A stretch of DNA of 64,000 bases from Sphingobacteriales bacterium 46-32 (GTDB taxonomy: Bacteria; Bacteroidota; Bacteroidia; Chitinophagales; Chitinophagaceae): positions 248,001 to 312,000 of the forward strand of contig MKTY01000027.1 of assembly GCA_001898485.1 (NCBI GenBank), given 5' to 3'. Positions within the stretch are counted from its first letter, which is position 1, and the number at the start of each line of letters is the position of its first letter. The notes beneath the pieces are model-generated. The model was not told the origin of the DNA, made no database searches, and saw nothing but the letters and a program-made list of their open reading frames with translations. The position numbers and the translations under genes are program-made. Positions 25,666-34,900 of the stretch are shown piece after piece.

Positions 25666-25904
25666 GTGCTGATATGCTGATGTGCTGGTGTGCTGATGAT
25701 GAATGAATCTCTAAGCTGAAATCTCAAATATTGAGCGAAATAAAAACTGCCGGCTATGCCGGCAGTTTCTTTTTGCATCACAACGATATCTTTGTATATA
25801 TAATTAGAACTGGATTTCTTCTTCAGTCTCATCAGCACATCAGCATATCAGCACATTAGCACACCAGCACATTAGCACATCAGCACATTAGCATATCAGC
25901 ACAT
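25666..25904. repeat. Palindromic 8-base tandem-word element, copy A1
   Basis: The left arm has about four words of GTGCTGAT type (25666-25699). The right arm has about nine words of the complement, ATCAGCAC / ATTAGCAC (25830-25904). Between them the body holds a perfect hairpin, AAACTGCCGGC-TAT-GCCGGCAGTTT (25744-25768), followed by five pyrimidine-rich bases. The element fills the convergent gap between the DinB gene and ctp. It has the same architecture as copies A2 and A3 but a more diverged body. Confidence 0.88.
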
Positions 25905-25909
25905 TGAAA

Positions 25910-28069
25910 TCAAAACGCTTTCTTCGGTTTCTCTTCAACCGGATTTGCTTTTATGCCTTTAGCAATATTTTGCTGATTGATGATATCATTTACCACTTTC
26001 ACGGCCTGGTCGAGATAAATATCTTTACGCAGATTTTTGATCCACTGATTAAAGCGTTCCTGCTTGGCTTTATCATCGGCCCAGCGGTTTACTTCTTCGG
26101 GCAGCGCATTTACATTCAGTTCCTGGCGTAGTTTGGCAATTGCATCAATCTGGGCATATTTCTCACGAATCTGTTTTTGTTCCTTGCGGTACTTATCGAG
26201 TTGCAGCGAAGCCTCCTTATTAGTTTGTTTGGCCAGCCACTCGGTGTTGGCTTTAATGATGTTGAAAGCACTGTCATTGTCTACCCGTTGTTTGCTCAGT
26301 TGCTGAATTACTTTCAGATCATATCCGGGGTTCCAGCCGCTGTAGGGAGATTTATTGATTTCATCCCAGGGCAGTGCATCTTTATCGTCTTTTTCACGCA
26401 GTTTGAGGTATTCAAGCTGGTCAGGTAAAACGATATCGGAACTAACGCCTTTTAATTGGGTAGAACCACCATTGATACGGTAGAATTTCTGGAGAGTCAG
26501 TTTTACCGTACCGAGATCTGAGTTGGACATAGAGAAACCTGTTTCGCGGTCAAGTCCGATATTACGCTGCACGGTGCCTTTGCCATAGGTAGAGGTGCTG
26601 CCAATAATTACTCCGCGGCCATAGTCCTGAATGGCTGCTGCAAAGATTTCTGAAGCAGATGCACTGAATTCGTTGACCATCACGGCCAGCGGGCCATTAT
26701 ACAATACAGCTTTATCCTTATCACGTAAAACCTGCGGACGGTTATCTTTATCTTTTACCTGTACAATAGGTCCATCTTCGATAAACAGACCGGCCATTTG
26801 TACCACATCGTACAGAGAGCCGCCGCCGTTGTTGCGCAGGTCAATCACAATACCATCCACTTCCTGCGCCTTGAGTTTTACGACTTCTTTTGCTACATCA
26901 ATATAGCTGCGTGCGCCATTGGGGTTTTCAAAATCTGCATAGAATTCGGGCAGATAGATATAGCCTATTTTGGCGGAGCCTTCCTGTACTACTGCACTGC
27001 GTGCAAATGTTTCGTCCTGTACAATCTGATCGCGGATGAGGCTGATGGTCTTCAGTGTACCGTCTGCTTTCTTGACGGTAAGTCTTACCTCGGTTCCTTT
27101 TTTTCCACGTATTACTTTTACAGCATCTGTGACGGTAAACCCGGTAAGCTCAACGGGCTCATCGGCGCCCTGACCTACTTTCTGGATGATATCACCCACC
27201 TGAAGCTCACCTGATTTCCAGGCGGGGCTACCGGTAATGATACTGCTGATTTTTATATTACCTTCTTCGTATACCAGTGAAGCACCGATCCCGAAGAAGC
27301 GGCCACTCATTTCTTCGTCGAAATAGCGCTTATCCACCGGCGGGAAGAACTCTGTATGAGGGTCCATTGTGGTGGTAATGGCATTTACAAAGACATTAAA
27401 TTTATCGTCATCGTTGAATTTGAAGCGGAAGCGTTCAAACATCCGGTCAATGATCTTACGTGTTTTTTCACGTGCGTCAATTTCCAGTTCGGCATCTGTT
27501 TTTACCACAAATCCTTCTTTGCCTTTATTCTTTTCGCGGGTGTCAAGTAGATCGGCGTACCGCTCCAGCGTCAGGTACTTCAGCTTCTTGCGCCAGCGCT
27601 CTTTAATTTCAGCCTGTTTGCTCACATAGCCCAGCTTGTCACCATCGAGGGTTACTGTTTCGTCTACTTTGAAATCAAAAGGTTTGGCCAGTATCTCATT
27701 TACAATGGCCGCCGCTTCTTCCATCCGCGTATTGAATATTTTGCCTGCGGCGAGGAAAAATTCTACCGGGGCACCTTTCAGCTCATCATCGATACGTTTT
27801 CCGTATTTGGTATCCAACTCACGAATGTCTGACTGAAGAAACATGTTCTTCTCAGGATCCAGGTCTGTCAGATACTTGTTGAATATCTTTTTGGAAAAAT
27901 CATCGTTGATATCTTTAGGACTGTAGTGAGCCTGGGTAAGCATCTCACCTATCAGCCGGAGGATCTCCTCATACTTGTTAGGTGGGTTTTTAGGGCCGGT
28001 GCCAAGCGTCTGAAATGCCAGGAATGAGCCTGCCACAATCATCATGATCACGATAGGGAGTCGCTTCAT
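25910..28069 (-). CDS. Carboxy-terminal processing protease (Prc/Tsp family)
   Basis: Periplasmic S41 protease that degrades or trims proteins from the C-terminus and in other bacteria controls peptidoglycan hydrolases. The 719 residues start with a signal anchor (MKRLPIVIMMIVAGSFLAF), then an N-terminal helical domain (YLTDLDPEKNMFLQSDI), a PDZ domain (GIGASLVYEEGNIKISSII), the S41 core with Ser in VNEFSASASEIFAAA and Lys in STYGKGTVQRNIG, and the C-terminal DUF3340 domain rich in Lys and Gln. An in-frame ATG ten codons upstream (28099) is the alternative start. The 3' end is five bases from element A1. Confidence 0.93.
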   Translation of the reverse strand: MKRLPIVIMMIVAGSFLAFQTLGTGPKNPPNKYEEILRLIGEMLTQAHYSPKDINDDFSKKIFNKYLTDLDPEKNMFLQSDIRELDTKYGKRIDDELKGAPVEFFLAAGKIFNTRMEEAAAIVNEILAKPFDFKVDETVTLDGDKLGYVSKQAEIKERWRKKLKYLTLERYADLLDTREKNKGKEGFVVKTDAELEIDAREKTRKIIDRMFERFRFKFNDDDKFNVFVNAITTTMDPHTEFFPPVDKRYFDEEMSGRFFGIGASLVYEEGNIKISSIITGSPAWKSGELQVGDIIQKVGQGADEPVELTGFTVTDAVKVIRGKKGTEVRLTVKKADGTLKTISLIRDQIVQDETFARSAVVQEGSAKIGYIYLPEFYADFENPNGARSYIDVAKEVVKLKAQEVDGIVIDLRNNGGGSLYDVVQMAGLFIEDGPIVQVKDKDNRPQVLRDKDKAVLYNGPLAVMVNEFSASASEIFAAAIQDYGRGVIIGSTSTYGKGTVQRNIGLDRETGFSMSNSDLGTVKLTLQKFYRINGGSTQLKGVSSDIVLPDQLEYLKLREKDDKDALPWDEINKSPYSGWNPGYDLKVIQQLSKQRVDNDSAFNIIKANTEWLAKQTNKEASLQLDKYRKEQKQIREKYAQIDAIAKLRQELNVNALPEEVNRWADDKAKQERFNQWIKNLRKDIYLDQAVKVVNDIINQQNIAKGIKANPVEEKPKKAF

Positions 28070-28183
28070 ATTGAATACAAATTTTAGTGCATTACGCATA
28101 CTATCAAAATTAACGCAAAAACAATGCTTTTCTTGCTTTTACAGGCTTTTAACAAGGGTTTTTGATGAGAGGCAAAAGAGCGG

Positions 28184-28332
28184 TCAAAGGTGGACGGTAA
28201 AAGGTGAAGGGCAGAAGGTAAAAGGCAGAAGGTAAAAGGGGACAGATATGAGTTGGTTGGCTTTTTTCTCATTCCCTCTACCCTCGGCCCTTCACCTTTT
28301 ACCTTTCCCTAACTTTCTATCTTCTACCTCTT
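28184..28332. repeat. Palindromic 7-base tandem-word element, family C
   Basis: The left arm (28184-28242) is made of 7-base words such as GGTAAAA, GGTGAAG, GGCAGAA. The right arm (28274-28332) carries the complement (TTCACCTTTTACC, CTTCTACC, TTTCTATC). It fills most of the 301-base gap between ctp and tRNA-His, where no protein gene is seen. Organisation is the same as families A and B but with a different word and word length. Confidence 0.78.
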
Positions 28333-28354
28333 TCAGAAAACTTTTCTCCTCTCT

Positions 28355-28387
28355 TTTGTTATGGGAATCAAATTTTCTCTATTTTTG
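28355..28387 (+). promoter_or_regulatory. Promoter of tRNA-His
   Basis: TTTG (28355-28358), 21 bases, then TATTTTTG (28380-28387) fits the Bacteroidota -33/-7 pattern. Transcription would begin near 28391, about ten bases before the mature tRNA. Confidence 0.65.
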
Positions 28388-28400
28388 CAGTCCCAAAAAT

Positions 28401-28475
28401 GGTGGCTATAGCTCAGTTGGTTAGAGCATCAGATTGTGGTTCTGAGGGTCGCCGGTTCGAACCCGGTTAGCCACC
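28401..28475 (+). tRNA. tRNA-His (anticodon GTG)
   Basis: A full cloverleaf. The acceptor stem GTGGCTA pairs with TAGCCAC, with an extra 5' G (G-1) opposite discriminator C73, the histidine tRNA hallmark. D arm GCTC...GAGC, anticodon stem TCAGA/TCTGA with loop TTGTGGT (anticodon GTG), T arm GCCGG-TTCGAAC-CCGGT. CCA is not encoded. A promoter precedes it and a terminator follows. Confidence 0.97.
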
Positions 28476-28479
28476 CCGT

Positions 28480-28515
28480 AAACCCCGGTTACGTGCAAGC
28501 GGATCGGGGTTTTTA
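28480..28515 (+). terminator. Terminator after tRNA-His
   Basis: The stem AAACCCCG / CGGGGTTT with an inner imperfect stem is followed by TTTTTAATTTT. It starts five bases after the tRNA and ends 15 bases before the next gene. Confidence 0.85.
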
Positions 28516-28529
28516 ATTTTACTGCAGCA

Positions 28530-29138
28530 ATGAACTATCTTTTTTTACTTATCCCCCTGCTTACTGTTGCGGGTTGCTGGAGTGTGGTATTTTTCACCGA
28601 AAAAATACTTTTATACCCCACAGAACCCAGGTCTGTACTGGGTTTCCGGATGCAGGGACTATTGCATCGTTACCGGCCGCAACTCATCGATGGACTGGCT
28701 GCGCGTATTCAAACCGCTTTTGATAAAATGGAAGGATTGGAAGCCAGGCTTACTGATCCGGAAAATTTCAGCCGGTTGAAACCGACTATTGAGGAACATA
28801 TTGATGACTTCCTGCGCAATAAGCTGAAAGAACAAATGCCCATGATCAGCATGTTTATCGGCGATAAAACGGTAAATACATTAAAAACCATTTTTATCGC
28901 AGAAATTGAAAAGCTTTTTCCAAGGGTAATAGGCCAGTATGCCGGCAATCTGAAAAAAGATCTGCAGTTGGGTAAACTTGTTAAAGAAAAACTGGAAGCC
29001 ATTTCACCTGCCGAAATTAACAACCAACTGGCCCCCCTGCTCCACCCTGCTTTTGTACGCCTGGGCCGGGCTGCCCTGCTTATCGGTTTGTTTACCGCGC
29101 TGCTGCAAACAGTGATTTACCTGTTGCTTTTAGCCTGA
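28530..29138 (+). CDS. DUF445-like membrane protein, short
   Basis: A 202-residue protein with one hydrophobic segment at each end (residues 2-22 LFLLIPLLTVAGCWSVVF and 180-201 LLIGLFTALLQTVIYLLLL) and a helical middle part. The blocks LIDGLAARIQTAFDKM, FLRNKLKEQMPMISMFIGD and IAEIEKLFPRVIGQYAGNL resemble the DUF445/YheB family, which has no established function. Both membrane ends and an amphipathic centre fit an inner-membrane protein with a helical soluble loop. It follows tRNA-His behind a terminator; a promoter of its own was not recognised. Confidence 0.6.
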   Translation: MNYLFLLIPLLTVAGCWSVVFFTEKILLYPTEPRSVLGFRMQGLLHRYRPQLIDGLAARIQTAFDKMEGLEARLTDPENFSRLKPTIEEHIDDFLRNKLKEQMPMISMFIGDKTVNTLKTIFIAEIEKLFPRVIGQYAGNLKKDLQLGKLVKEKLEAISPAEINNQLAPLLHPAFVRLGRAALLIGLFTALLQTVIYLLLLA

Positions 29139-29241
29139 TTAAGTCTACCGTTGTCCGCATTTAGTTACCATTTATCAAAATGTCATGGCTATGTCAGCAA
29201 GTAAAATCAACTTTGCACGTCCAATTGACACAAGTAATCAC

Positions 29242-31854
29242 ATGAAAAAAATATCTATTTCGTTACTCTTTGTAATTCTAAGTGTTTCCATTTTTGCCCA
29301 GGTTCCTGGTGCTGGTGCTAACCGCCCAGCCGGCAACCAGATGGCGGGTCGGATTTATGGAAAAATTGTGGAAGCGAGCTCCGGTAAGGGAGTGGAATTT
29401 GCTTCCGTGCAATTGCTGCAGGATAAGCCGGATTCTATTACCCGCAAAAAAGTGGAAGTAGTGATCGGTGGTATGCTCACCCGTTCAAATGGTGATTTCA
29501 GCATTGAAAATGTACCTGTATTTGGTCCGCTCCGGCTTAAAGTATCAGCCATCGGTTTTAAGGAAATTATCATGCCTGTTTCATTTGATATCAAACCAGG
29601 CGGCAAGGATATGACAGCCATGATGAGTGCCCTGGATAAAGATCTGGGTAATATCAAGGTTGAAATTGAGGAAAAAGTACTGGGCAACGTGACGGTAACT
29701 TCTGAGCGTCCCGGACTGCAGCTGGGTATTGACCGTAAGATTTTCAGCGTGGACAAAAATATAGTTTCGGCAGGTGGTACCGCCATTGATGTAATGCGTA
29801 ATATTCCTTCACTCAATGTAGACATTGATGGAAATGTAACCATGCGCAACAATGCCCCCCAGATATTTGTAGATGGCCGCCCCAGCAACCTTACGCTGGA
29901 GCAAATCCCTTCCGATGCCATTCAGAGTGTGGAACTGATCACCAACCCTTCTGCCAAGTTTGATGCATCGGGTGGTACAGCCGGCATCCTCAACATTGTA
30001 TTAAAGAAAGAAAAGAAAGTAGGTTATAATGGAAACCTGCGGGCCAACATAGATTCCCGCGCACGTATAGGTGTGGGCGGCGATATCAATCTTCGTCAGC
30101 AAAAAGTCAACTTCTTTGCCAGCGGTATGTATAACCAGCGCAAATCGATCAGCACCGGCCGTACTACCCGTCAGAATCTTTTTGATGATCCCGAAACATC
30201 CTTGTTTCAGCGCGACCGCTCAGTGATGCTCGGAGGTTTTGGATTTGGCCGTGCCGGATTTGATTATTTTATCAGCAACCGTAATACGCTTTCACTGAGT
30301 GTGAATATGGCCCGTGGCAGCTTCAGACCCAATTCTACCAGCAGCATCTGGGTAGATACCCTGGCTCCGGTAAATGGCAGTTCTTTTTATGAACGCGAGT
30401 CGGCAGTGAAAGGTAATTTCCGCAACCTGGGATCTACGCTCAGCTTCAAACACAATTTCCCCAAGGCAGGTATGGAATGGACGGCTGACGCTACTTATAA
30501 TAAAAGCCGTAATAGCAACAACAGTAATATCGTAACCGATACCATCGATCTGGCGCAAAACCAGTTGCTGGGTACATATGGCCAGTTGCAGCAGGTGCGC
30601 GGCGAAAATGATAATGTGGTTATCCAGACCGATTTTGTAAATCCGCTTAACGACAAATCCAAGTTTGAAGCAGGTTTGCGTGCCCAGCTGCGTACCAACA
30701 GCAGCAATAGTGCTTTTTATGTAGACGATCATGGCAATTGGGTATTGCAACCCGCATCGCAGGTGGTTTATGAAAGTAATGACCAGGTATACGCTGCCTA
30801 TGCCACCTATTCGAATCAGGTGAATGCATTTGGTTATCAGCTGGGACTGCGTGCAGAAAGTTCTAACTATGAAGGTAAACTGACCCGTACCGGAGAAATC
30901 TTTGATATCAAATTTCCGGTTAGCCTTTTCCCCAGTGTGTTTCTTTCGCAAAAGCTCGGTGATGACCAGGGATTGCAGCTCAACTACAGCCGCCGCATCA
31001 ACCGTCCCAATTTCTGGCAGCTTACTCCCTTTACCGATTCATCAGATAAGCTGAATCCCAGCCGCGGTAATCCCGCTCTGAAACCGGAGTTCACCAACTC
31101 ATTTGAACTGTCCTACGAAAAGACATTCAAGAACAAGGATAATTTCATAGCCAGCCTTTATTATAAAAGGACCACTGACCTGATTACCCGTTACCAGGAC
31201 TCAGCCCGCGGCACGGCCGGTGAAAAACTGATCCTGAATACATATATCAATGCCAACTCCAGCTATGTAACAGGTCTGGAACTCATCTCCCGCAACAAAC
31301 TTATTTCGTGGTGGGAAATTACCAGCAACCTAAACATTTACATGTCTGATGTGAAAATTGATGATCCTAATCAGGCCGATCAGGGCAGACTGACGAGCTG
31401 GTTTGGCAAACTCAATAACAATTTTAAGTTGCCGAAGAATATAACTATCCAGCTTTCGGGCGAATACCAGTCCAAAACCATTTTGCCTCCCGGTGGAAGT
31501 GGTAGTGGTGGCCGTGGTGGCGGTATGATGTTTGGTGGTCCATCTATGTCATCGCAGGGGTATGTGCGTGCCAATTATGGAGTGGATATTGCGGTGCGTT
31601 ATGAGTTTCTCAAAAACAGGGCAGCTTCTGTTTCGATCAATATGAACGATATCTTCCGCACACGCCGTCAGTCTACTTATTCCGAATCAGTATTCTTTAT
31701 TCAGGATGCATTCCGTCGTCGCGATCCGCAGGTCGTACGGATCAACTTTAACTGGCGCTTTGGCAAGTTTGACCCCAATCTGTTTAAGCGTAAGAATATG
31801 AAAGGTGAGCGTGAGGGTCAGAGCGGTATGGAAGGTGGTGGTATGGGACAGTAA
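29242..31854 (+). CDS. TonB-dependent-receptor-like outer membrane beta-barrel protein
   Basis: An 870-residue outer membrane protein of the OMP_b-brl_3 kind. Signal peptide MKKISISLLFVILSVSIFAQ; a carboxypeptidase-regulatory-like beta-sandwich (AGRIYGKIVEASSGKGVEF, residues about 35-120); a plug region (LGNVTVTSERPGLQLGID, VDGRPSNLTLEQIPSDAIQS, SGGTAGILNIVLKK); and a long barrel ending INFNWRFGKFDPNLF. A glycine-rich stretch (GGSGSGGRGGGMMFGGPS) lies in a late loop and the tail is again Gly-rich. It has no SusD partner beside it, so it is not a clear polysaccharide system; the cargo is unknown. The start at 29242 is chosen for the signal peptide. Confidence 0.87.
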   Translation: MKKISISLLFVILSVSIFAQVPGAGANRPAGNQMAGRIYGKIVEASSGKGVEFASVQLLQDKPDSITRKKVEVVIGGMLTRSNGDFSIENVPVFGPLRLKVSAIGFKEIIMPVSFDIKPGGKDMTAMMSALDKDLGNIKVEIEEKVLGNVTVTSERPGLQLGIDRKIFSVDKNIVSAGGTAIDVMRNIPSLNVDIDGNVTMRNNAPQIFVDGRPSNLTLEQIPSDAIQSVELITNPSAKFDASGGTAGILNIVLKKEKKVGYNGNLRANIDSRARIGVGGDINLRQQKVNFFASGMYNQRKSISTGRTTRQNLFDDPETSLFQRDRSVMLGGFGFGRAGFDYFISNRNTLSLSVNMARGSFRPNSTSSIWVDTLAPVNGSSFYERESAVKGNFRNLGSTLSFKHNFPKAGMEWTADATYNKSRNSNNSNIVTDTIDLAQNQLLGTYGQLQQVRGENDNVVIQTDFVNPLNDKSKFEAGLRAQLRTNSSNSAFYVDDHGNWVLQPASQVVYESNDQVYAAYATYSNQVNAFGYQLGLRAESSNYEGKLTRTGEIFDIKFPVSLFPSVFLSQKLGDDQGLQLNYSRRINRPNFWQLTPFTDSSDKLNPSRGNPALKPEFTNSFELSYEKTFKNKDNFIASLYYKRTTDLITRYQDSARGTAGEKLILNTYINANSSYVTGLELISRNKLISWWEITSNLNIYMSDVKIDDPNQADQGRLTSWFGKLNNNFKLPKNITIQLSGEYQSKTILPPGGSGSGGRGGGMMFGGPSMSSQGYVRANYGVDIAVRYEFLKNRAASVSINMNDIFRTRRQSTYSESVFFIQDAFRRRDPQVVRINFNWRFGKFDPNLFKRKNMKGEREGQSGMEGGGMGQ

Positions 31855-31872
31855 ATCATTGGTTTTATATCC

Positions 31873-31905
31873 AAAACCCTCTGGTTGATTACCAGAGGGT
31901 TTTTT
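31873..31905 (+). terminator. Terminator after the outer membrane barrel gene
   Basis: The stem AAAACCCTCTGG / CCAGAGGGTTTT with loop TTGATTA is followed by more T. It is a strong rho-independent terminator 18 bases past the stop codon. Confidence 0.9.
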
Positions 31906-31946
31906 CTTGCCGCTACACACTGTATATTTGATGCTCTGGGTGTTGC

Positions 31947-33038
31947 ATGAAAAGAATTGTTTTTACTGTTACCAATGATCTTTCCTATGACCAGCGGATG
32001 ATACGTATCTGTACATCGCTGGTGGGTGCAGGCTATCAAGTAACACTTGTCGGATTTAAGCGTCCCGATTCGAAGCCCCTGAGCCAGCAATCCTTTCAGC
32101 AGGTACGTCTTTCACTTTTGTTTCGGAAAGGCTGGTTATTTTATGCCGATTATAATTTCAGACTTTTCTGGTGGCTGTTGTTTCGCCGGCTCGATGTCGT
32201 TGGCGCCATTGATCTGGATACGATTCTCCCCTGCTGGCTGGTATCGGTGCTGCGGCGCAAAAAAAGAGTATATGATGCGCACGAATTGTTTTGTGAAATG
32301 CAGGAGATCGTGGGGCGGCCGCGGGTTTATCGTGTCTGGAAATGGATTGAACGGCTGACTGTGCCCAGGTTTCGTTATGGATATACGGTCAATCAACCAA
32401 TAGCCGATGAATTTCGCCGCCTGTATCAGCGGCATTATGAAGTAGTGCGGAATGTACCCGTGCTGCATATGACGCCCGTGGCAGAAAAGAAAGAACGGTT
32501 TATACTTTACCAGGGGGCAGTAAATGAAGGACGCAGTTTTGATACGCTTATTCCCGCCATGCAATGGGTAGATGCCCGGCTGGTAATAGCCGGCGATGGC
32601 AACTATATGGAAAAAGCCAGGGAACTGGTAGCGCGGCACAGATTGGAGGAAAAAGTACAATTCACCGGCAAACTTTTACCGGCACAGTTACGGGAGCTGA
32701 CACCTAAGGCCTGGGCGGGCGTTACCTTATTTGAAAAAACCGGTTTGAGCAACTATTATTCATTGGCCAACAGATACTTCGATTACCTGCATGCCGGTAT
32801 TCCACAGCTTTGTGTGGATTATCCGGTCTACCGCGAACTGAACAAAACGCAACCAGTAGCGTTACTCACTGACGACCTGAGTCCTGAAGCCCTGGCGGCA
32901 CGGCTCAACCAGTTACTGACAGACCCGGTTCTGTATGAAGAACTGCAGCGAAACTGCCTGGCAGTACGCCGGCAGCTGAACTGGCAGGAAGAAGAAAAAG
33001 TATTAATAAGGTTTTATCATTCTATCTTACGCCCTTGA
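31947..33038 (+). CDS. Glycosyltransferase, GT4-like
   Basis: A 363-residue GT-B glycosyltransferase without membrane segments. N-terminal acceptor domain: MKRIVFTVTNDLSYDQRM and VYDAHELFCEMQEIVGRP. C-terminal nucleotide-sugar domain: RFILYQGAVNEGRSFDTLI, VIAGDGNYMEKARELV, VQFTGKLLPAQLRELTPKAW and SLANRYFDYLHAGIPQLCVD. It probably builds an envelope or surface glycan; donor and acceptor cannot be told. A -7 element TATATTTG lies at 31923-31930. Its stop codon overlaps the start of the next glycosyltransferase, so the two are co-translated and likely act on the same glycan. Confidence 0.83.
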   Translation: MKRIVFTVTNDLSYDQRMIRICTSLVGAGYQVTLVGFKRPDSKPLSQQSFQQVRLSLLFRKGWLFYADYNFRLFWWLLFRRLDVVGAIDLDTILPCWLVSVLRRKKRVYDAHELFCEMQEIVGRPRVYRVWKWIERLTVPRFRYGYTVNQPIADEFRRLYQRHYEVVRNVPVLHMTPVAEKKERFILYQGAVNEGRSFDTLIPAMQWVDARLVIAGDGNYMEKARELVARHRLEEKVQFTGKLLPAQLRELTPKAWAGVTLFEKTGLSNYYSLANRYFDYLHAGIPQLCVDYPVYRELNKTQPVALLTDDLSPEALAARLNQLLTDPVLYEELQRNCLAVRRQLNWQEEEKVLIRFYHSILRP

Positions 33039-34168
33039 GTGACCGTCATTTACATATTGTTTCGCTCGATGTGCCCTGGCCGGCCGATTATGGTGGCGCC
33101 ATTGATATGTTTAACCGCATCCGGATGTTTCATAAACTGGGCGTACGTATCCATCTCCATTATTTCAGCTATAATGAACGCGGAACACCTAATGAACTCA
33201 ACCAGTTTTGCGAATCTATAAATGTATACCGGCGGGAGCCTGCGCGAAAGGCTTTTTCGCTGAGTGAGCCCTATATTGTAGCATCACGCAACAGTCAGGA
33301 GCTGGTGGCCCGTCTGCAGCAGGATCAGCATCCCCTGTTGCTTGAAGGCATTCATACCACGGGCATTCTGCAGCAACTGGATCATAGCAGCCGAAAGATC
33401 GTAGTGCGCATGCATAATGAAGAAAGTACTTATTACCGCGAGCTGGCGCGGGCGGAACATAACCTGGCACGCAAACTTTTTTTCCTGAAAGAATCATTGC
33501 TGCTAAAAAAATATACACGACAACTGCCCGGAGATTGTGTATATGCCTGTGTATCCGAAAATGATATCCGTGTATTTAAAGAAGATTATAAACTGGATAA
33601 AGCGGTTTTCGTTCCCACCTTTCCCAGCTGGCAGGAAGTAATCAGCCAGGAAGGACAGGGAAATCTTTGTCTATATCACGGCAATCTGTCTGTACCGGAA
33701 AATGAAAAGGCGGCATTGTGGCTGCTCTGCAAAGTATTTACAAAGGCCCGCCTTCCTTTTGTAATAGCCGGGAAAAAACCCAGTAAGCGTCTGCAGCGTG
33801 CGGCTCATTTTTGCCAGCATACCTGCCTCGTTGCCGATCCTTCCGAATCGGAAATGAATGACCTGATCAGGAAAGCACATATACATGTGCTGCCCTGTTT
33901 TAATAAGAATGTGACGGGTATCCGCCTTAAGCTGCTGCATGCATTGTTTGAAGGGCGGCACTGTGTGGTAAACGATCCTATGGTGGCCGGCACCGGCCTT
34001 GAGCCTGCCTGTCATATCGGAAGTAATGCCAATGCCTTTGCATCCATCATTCTCCAGTTATATCACCAGCCTTTTACCCGCGAAGAAGTGATACTGCGTG
34101 AGCAGTTGCTGGGCAATACCTACGATGTACGCCGCAATACACAGCGTCTTACTCAATGGTTATGGTAG
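33035..34168 (+). CDS. Second glycosyltransferase, GT4-like
   Basis: A 377-residue protein of the GT-B fold. Visible blocks: LHIVSLDVPWPADYGGAIDM at the N-terminus (typical GG-x-x-D/N acceptor loop), VRMHNEESTYYRELA, CLYHGNLSVPENEKAALWL at the start of the second domain, PFVIAGKKPSKRLQ and ARKAHIHVLPCF-like IRKAHIHVLPCFNKNVTGIR, then GRHCVVNDPMVAGTGLE. The start is TTG at 33035, overlapping the previous stop (TTGA), which supports translational coupling. Its last 20 bases overlap the 3' end of ftsE on the opposite strand. The sugar transferred is unknown. Confidence 0.8.
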   Translation: MSDRHLHIVSLDVPWPADYGGAIDMFNRIRMFHKLGVRIHLHYFSYNERGTPNELNQFCESINVYRREPARKAFSLSEPYIVASRNSQELVARLQQDQHPLLLEGIHTTGILQQLDHSSRKIVVRMHNEESTYYRELARAEHNLARKLFFLKESLLLKKYTRQLPGDCVYACVSENDIRVFKEDYKLDKAVFVPTFPSWQEVISQEGQGNLCLYHGNLSVPENEKAALWLLCKVFTKARLPFVIAGKKPSKRLQRAAHFCQHTCLVADPSESEMNDLIRKAHIHVLPCFNKNVTGIRLKLLHALFEGRHCVVNDPMVAGTGLEPACHIGSNANAFASIILQLYHQPFTREEVILREQLLGNTYDVRRNTQRLTQWLW

Positions 34169-34838
34169 CATTGTCAATTACACGTCCACGCTCGGTGCGG
34201 ATCATGCGTGCAGGAAATTTCTGTACTACAATATAATCGTGTGTAGCCATTACAATGGCGGTATTGAAGTCGCGGCTGATATGAAACAGCAGGTTCATGA
34301 TTTCATCTGAGGTTTCCGGATCCAGGTTTCCCGTAGGCTCATCAGCCAGAATCAGCTTGGGCGAATTGAGCAGGGCCCGGGCAATATCTACCCGTTGCTG
34401 CTCTCCCCCACTCAACTCAAAGGGCATTTTAAACCCCTTGGCTTTGAGACCCACTTTATCCAGTACATCCTGGATTTTTTCATCCATAAGCTTTACATCG
34501 GTCCAACCGGTAGCCCGTAACACAAACTTGAGGTTATCATTTACATTACGGTCAGTCAGCAATTGAAAATCCTGGAATACCACGCCGAGGTTGCGCCGCA
34601 GATAAGGCACTTCTCTCCAGCTCATATTGCGCAGGCTGAAGCCAGCCACGGTTGAATCGCCTTCTGTGAGGGGTAGTTCACCATAGAGGGTCTTAAGCAG
34701 GCTCGATTTACCCGTTCCGGTTTTACCTACCAGATATACAAATTCCCCTTTATTTACCACCAGGTTCACATCCTGTAAGATAAGATTTGACCCCTGGTAT
34801 ATATTCGCATGATTAATTTCAATGATCGGCTCAGCCAT
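34149..34838 (-). CDS. ftsE: Cell-division ABC transporter ATP-binding protein FtsE
   Basis: ATPase partner of FtsX, coupling the divisome to periplasmic peptidoglycan hydrolases. The 229 residues from [14 protein letters not shown] contain Walker [14 protein letters not shown], the Q-loop [16 protein letters not shown] (typical of FtsE), signature [16 protein letters not shown], Walker [14 protein letters not shown] and the switch His in MATHDY. ftsX is not adjacent in the window. The start at 34838 is preferred over an upstream in-frame ATG at 34859. The 3' end overlaps the facing glycosyltransferase by 20 bases. Confidence 0.9.
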   Translation of the reverse strand: MAEPIIEINHANIYQGSNLILQDVNLVVNKGEFVYLVGKTGTGKSSLLKTLYGELPLTEGDSTVAGFSLRNMSWREVPYLRRNLGVVFQDFQLLTDRNVNDNLKFVLRATGWTDVKLMDEKIQDVLDKVGLKAKGFKMPFELSGGEQQRVDIARALLNSPKLILADEPTGNLDPETSDEIMNLLFHISRDFNTAIVMATHDYIVVQKFPARMIRTERGRVIDNATITIE

Positions 34839-34900
34839 TCGTCCTTTCGTTTGCTGCAAAATAAAGCAAACTGCCCGGGAAAGGGGTAATTTTTTTAATA

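Noticed and set aside
25830-25904. Repeat array that could be mistaken for a CRISPR
   Set aside because: The units are only eight bases, contiguous, with no unique spacers, and no cas genes are present. The opposite arm is the reverse complement.
29242-31854. SusC-like polysaccharide uptake locus
   Set aside because: No SusD-like lipoprotein or glycoside hydrolase is adjacent to this barrel gene or to the receptor at 44505, so the assignment to a utilisation locus is not supported.
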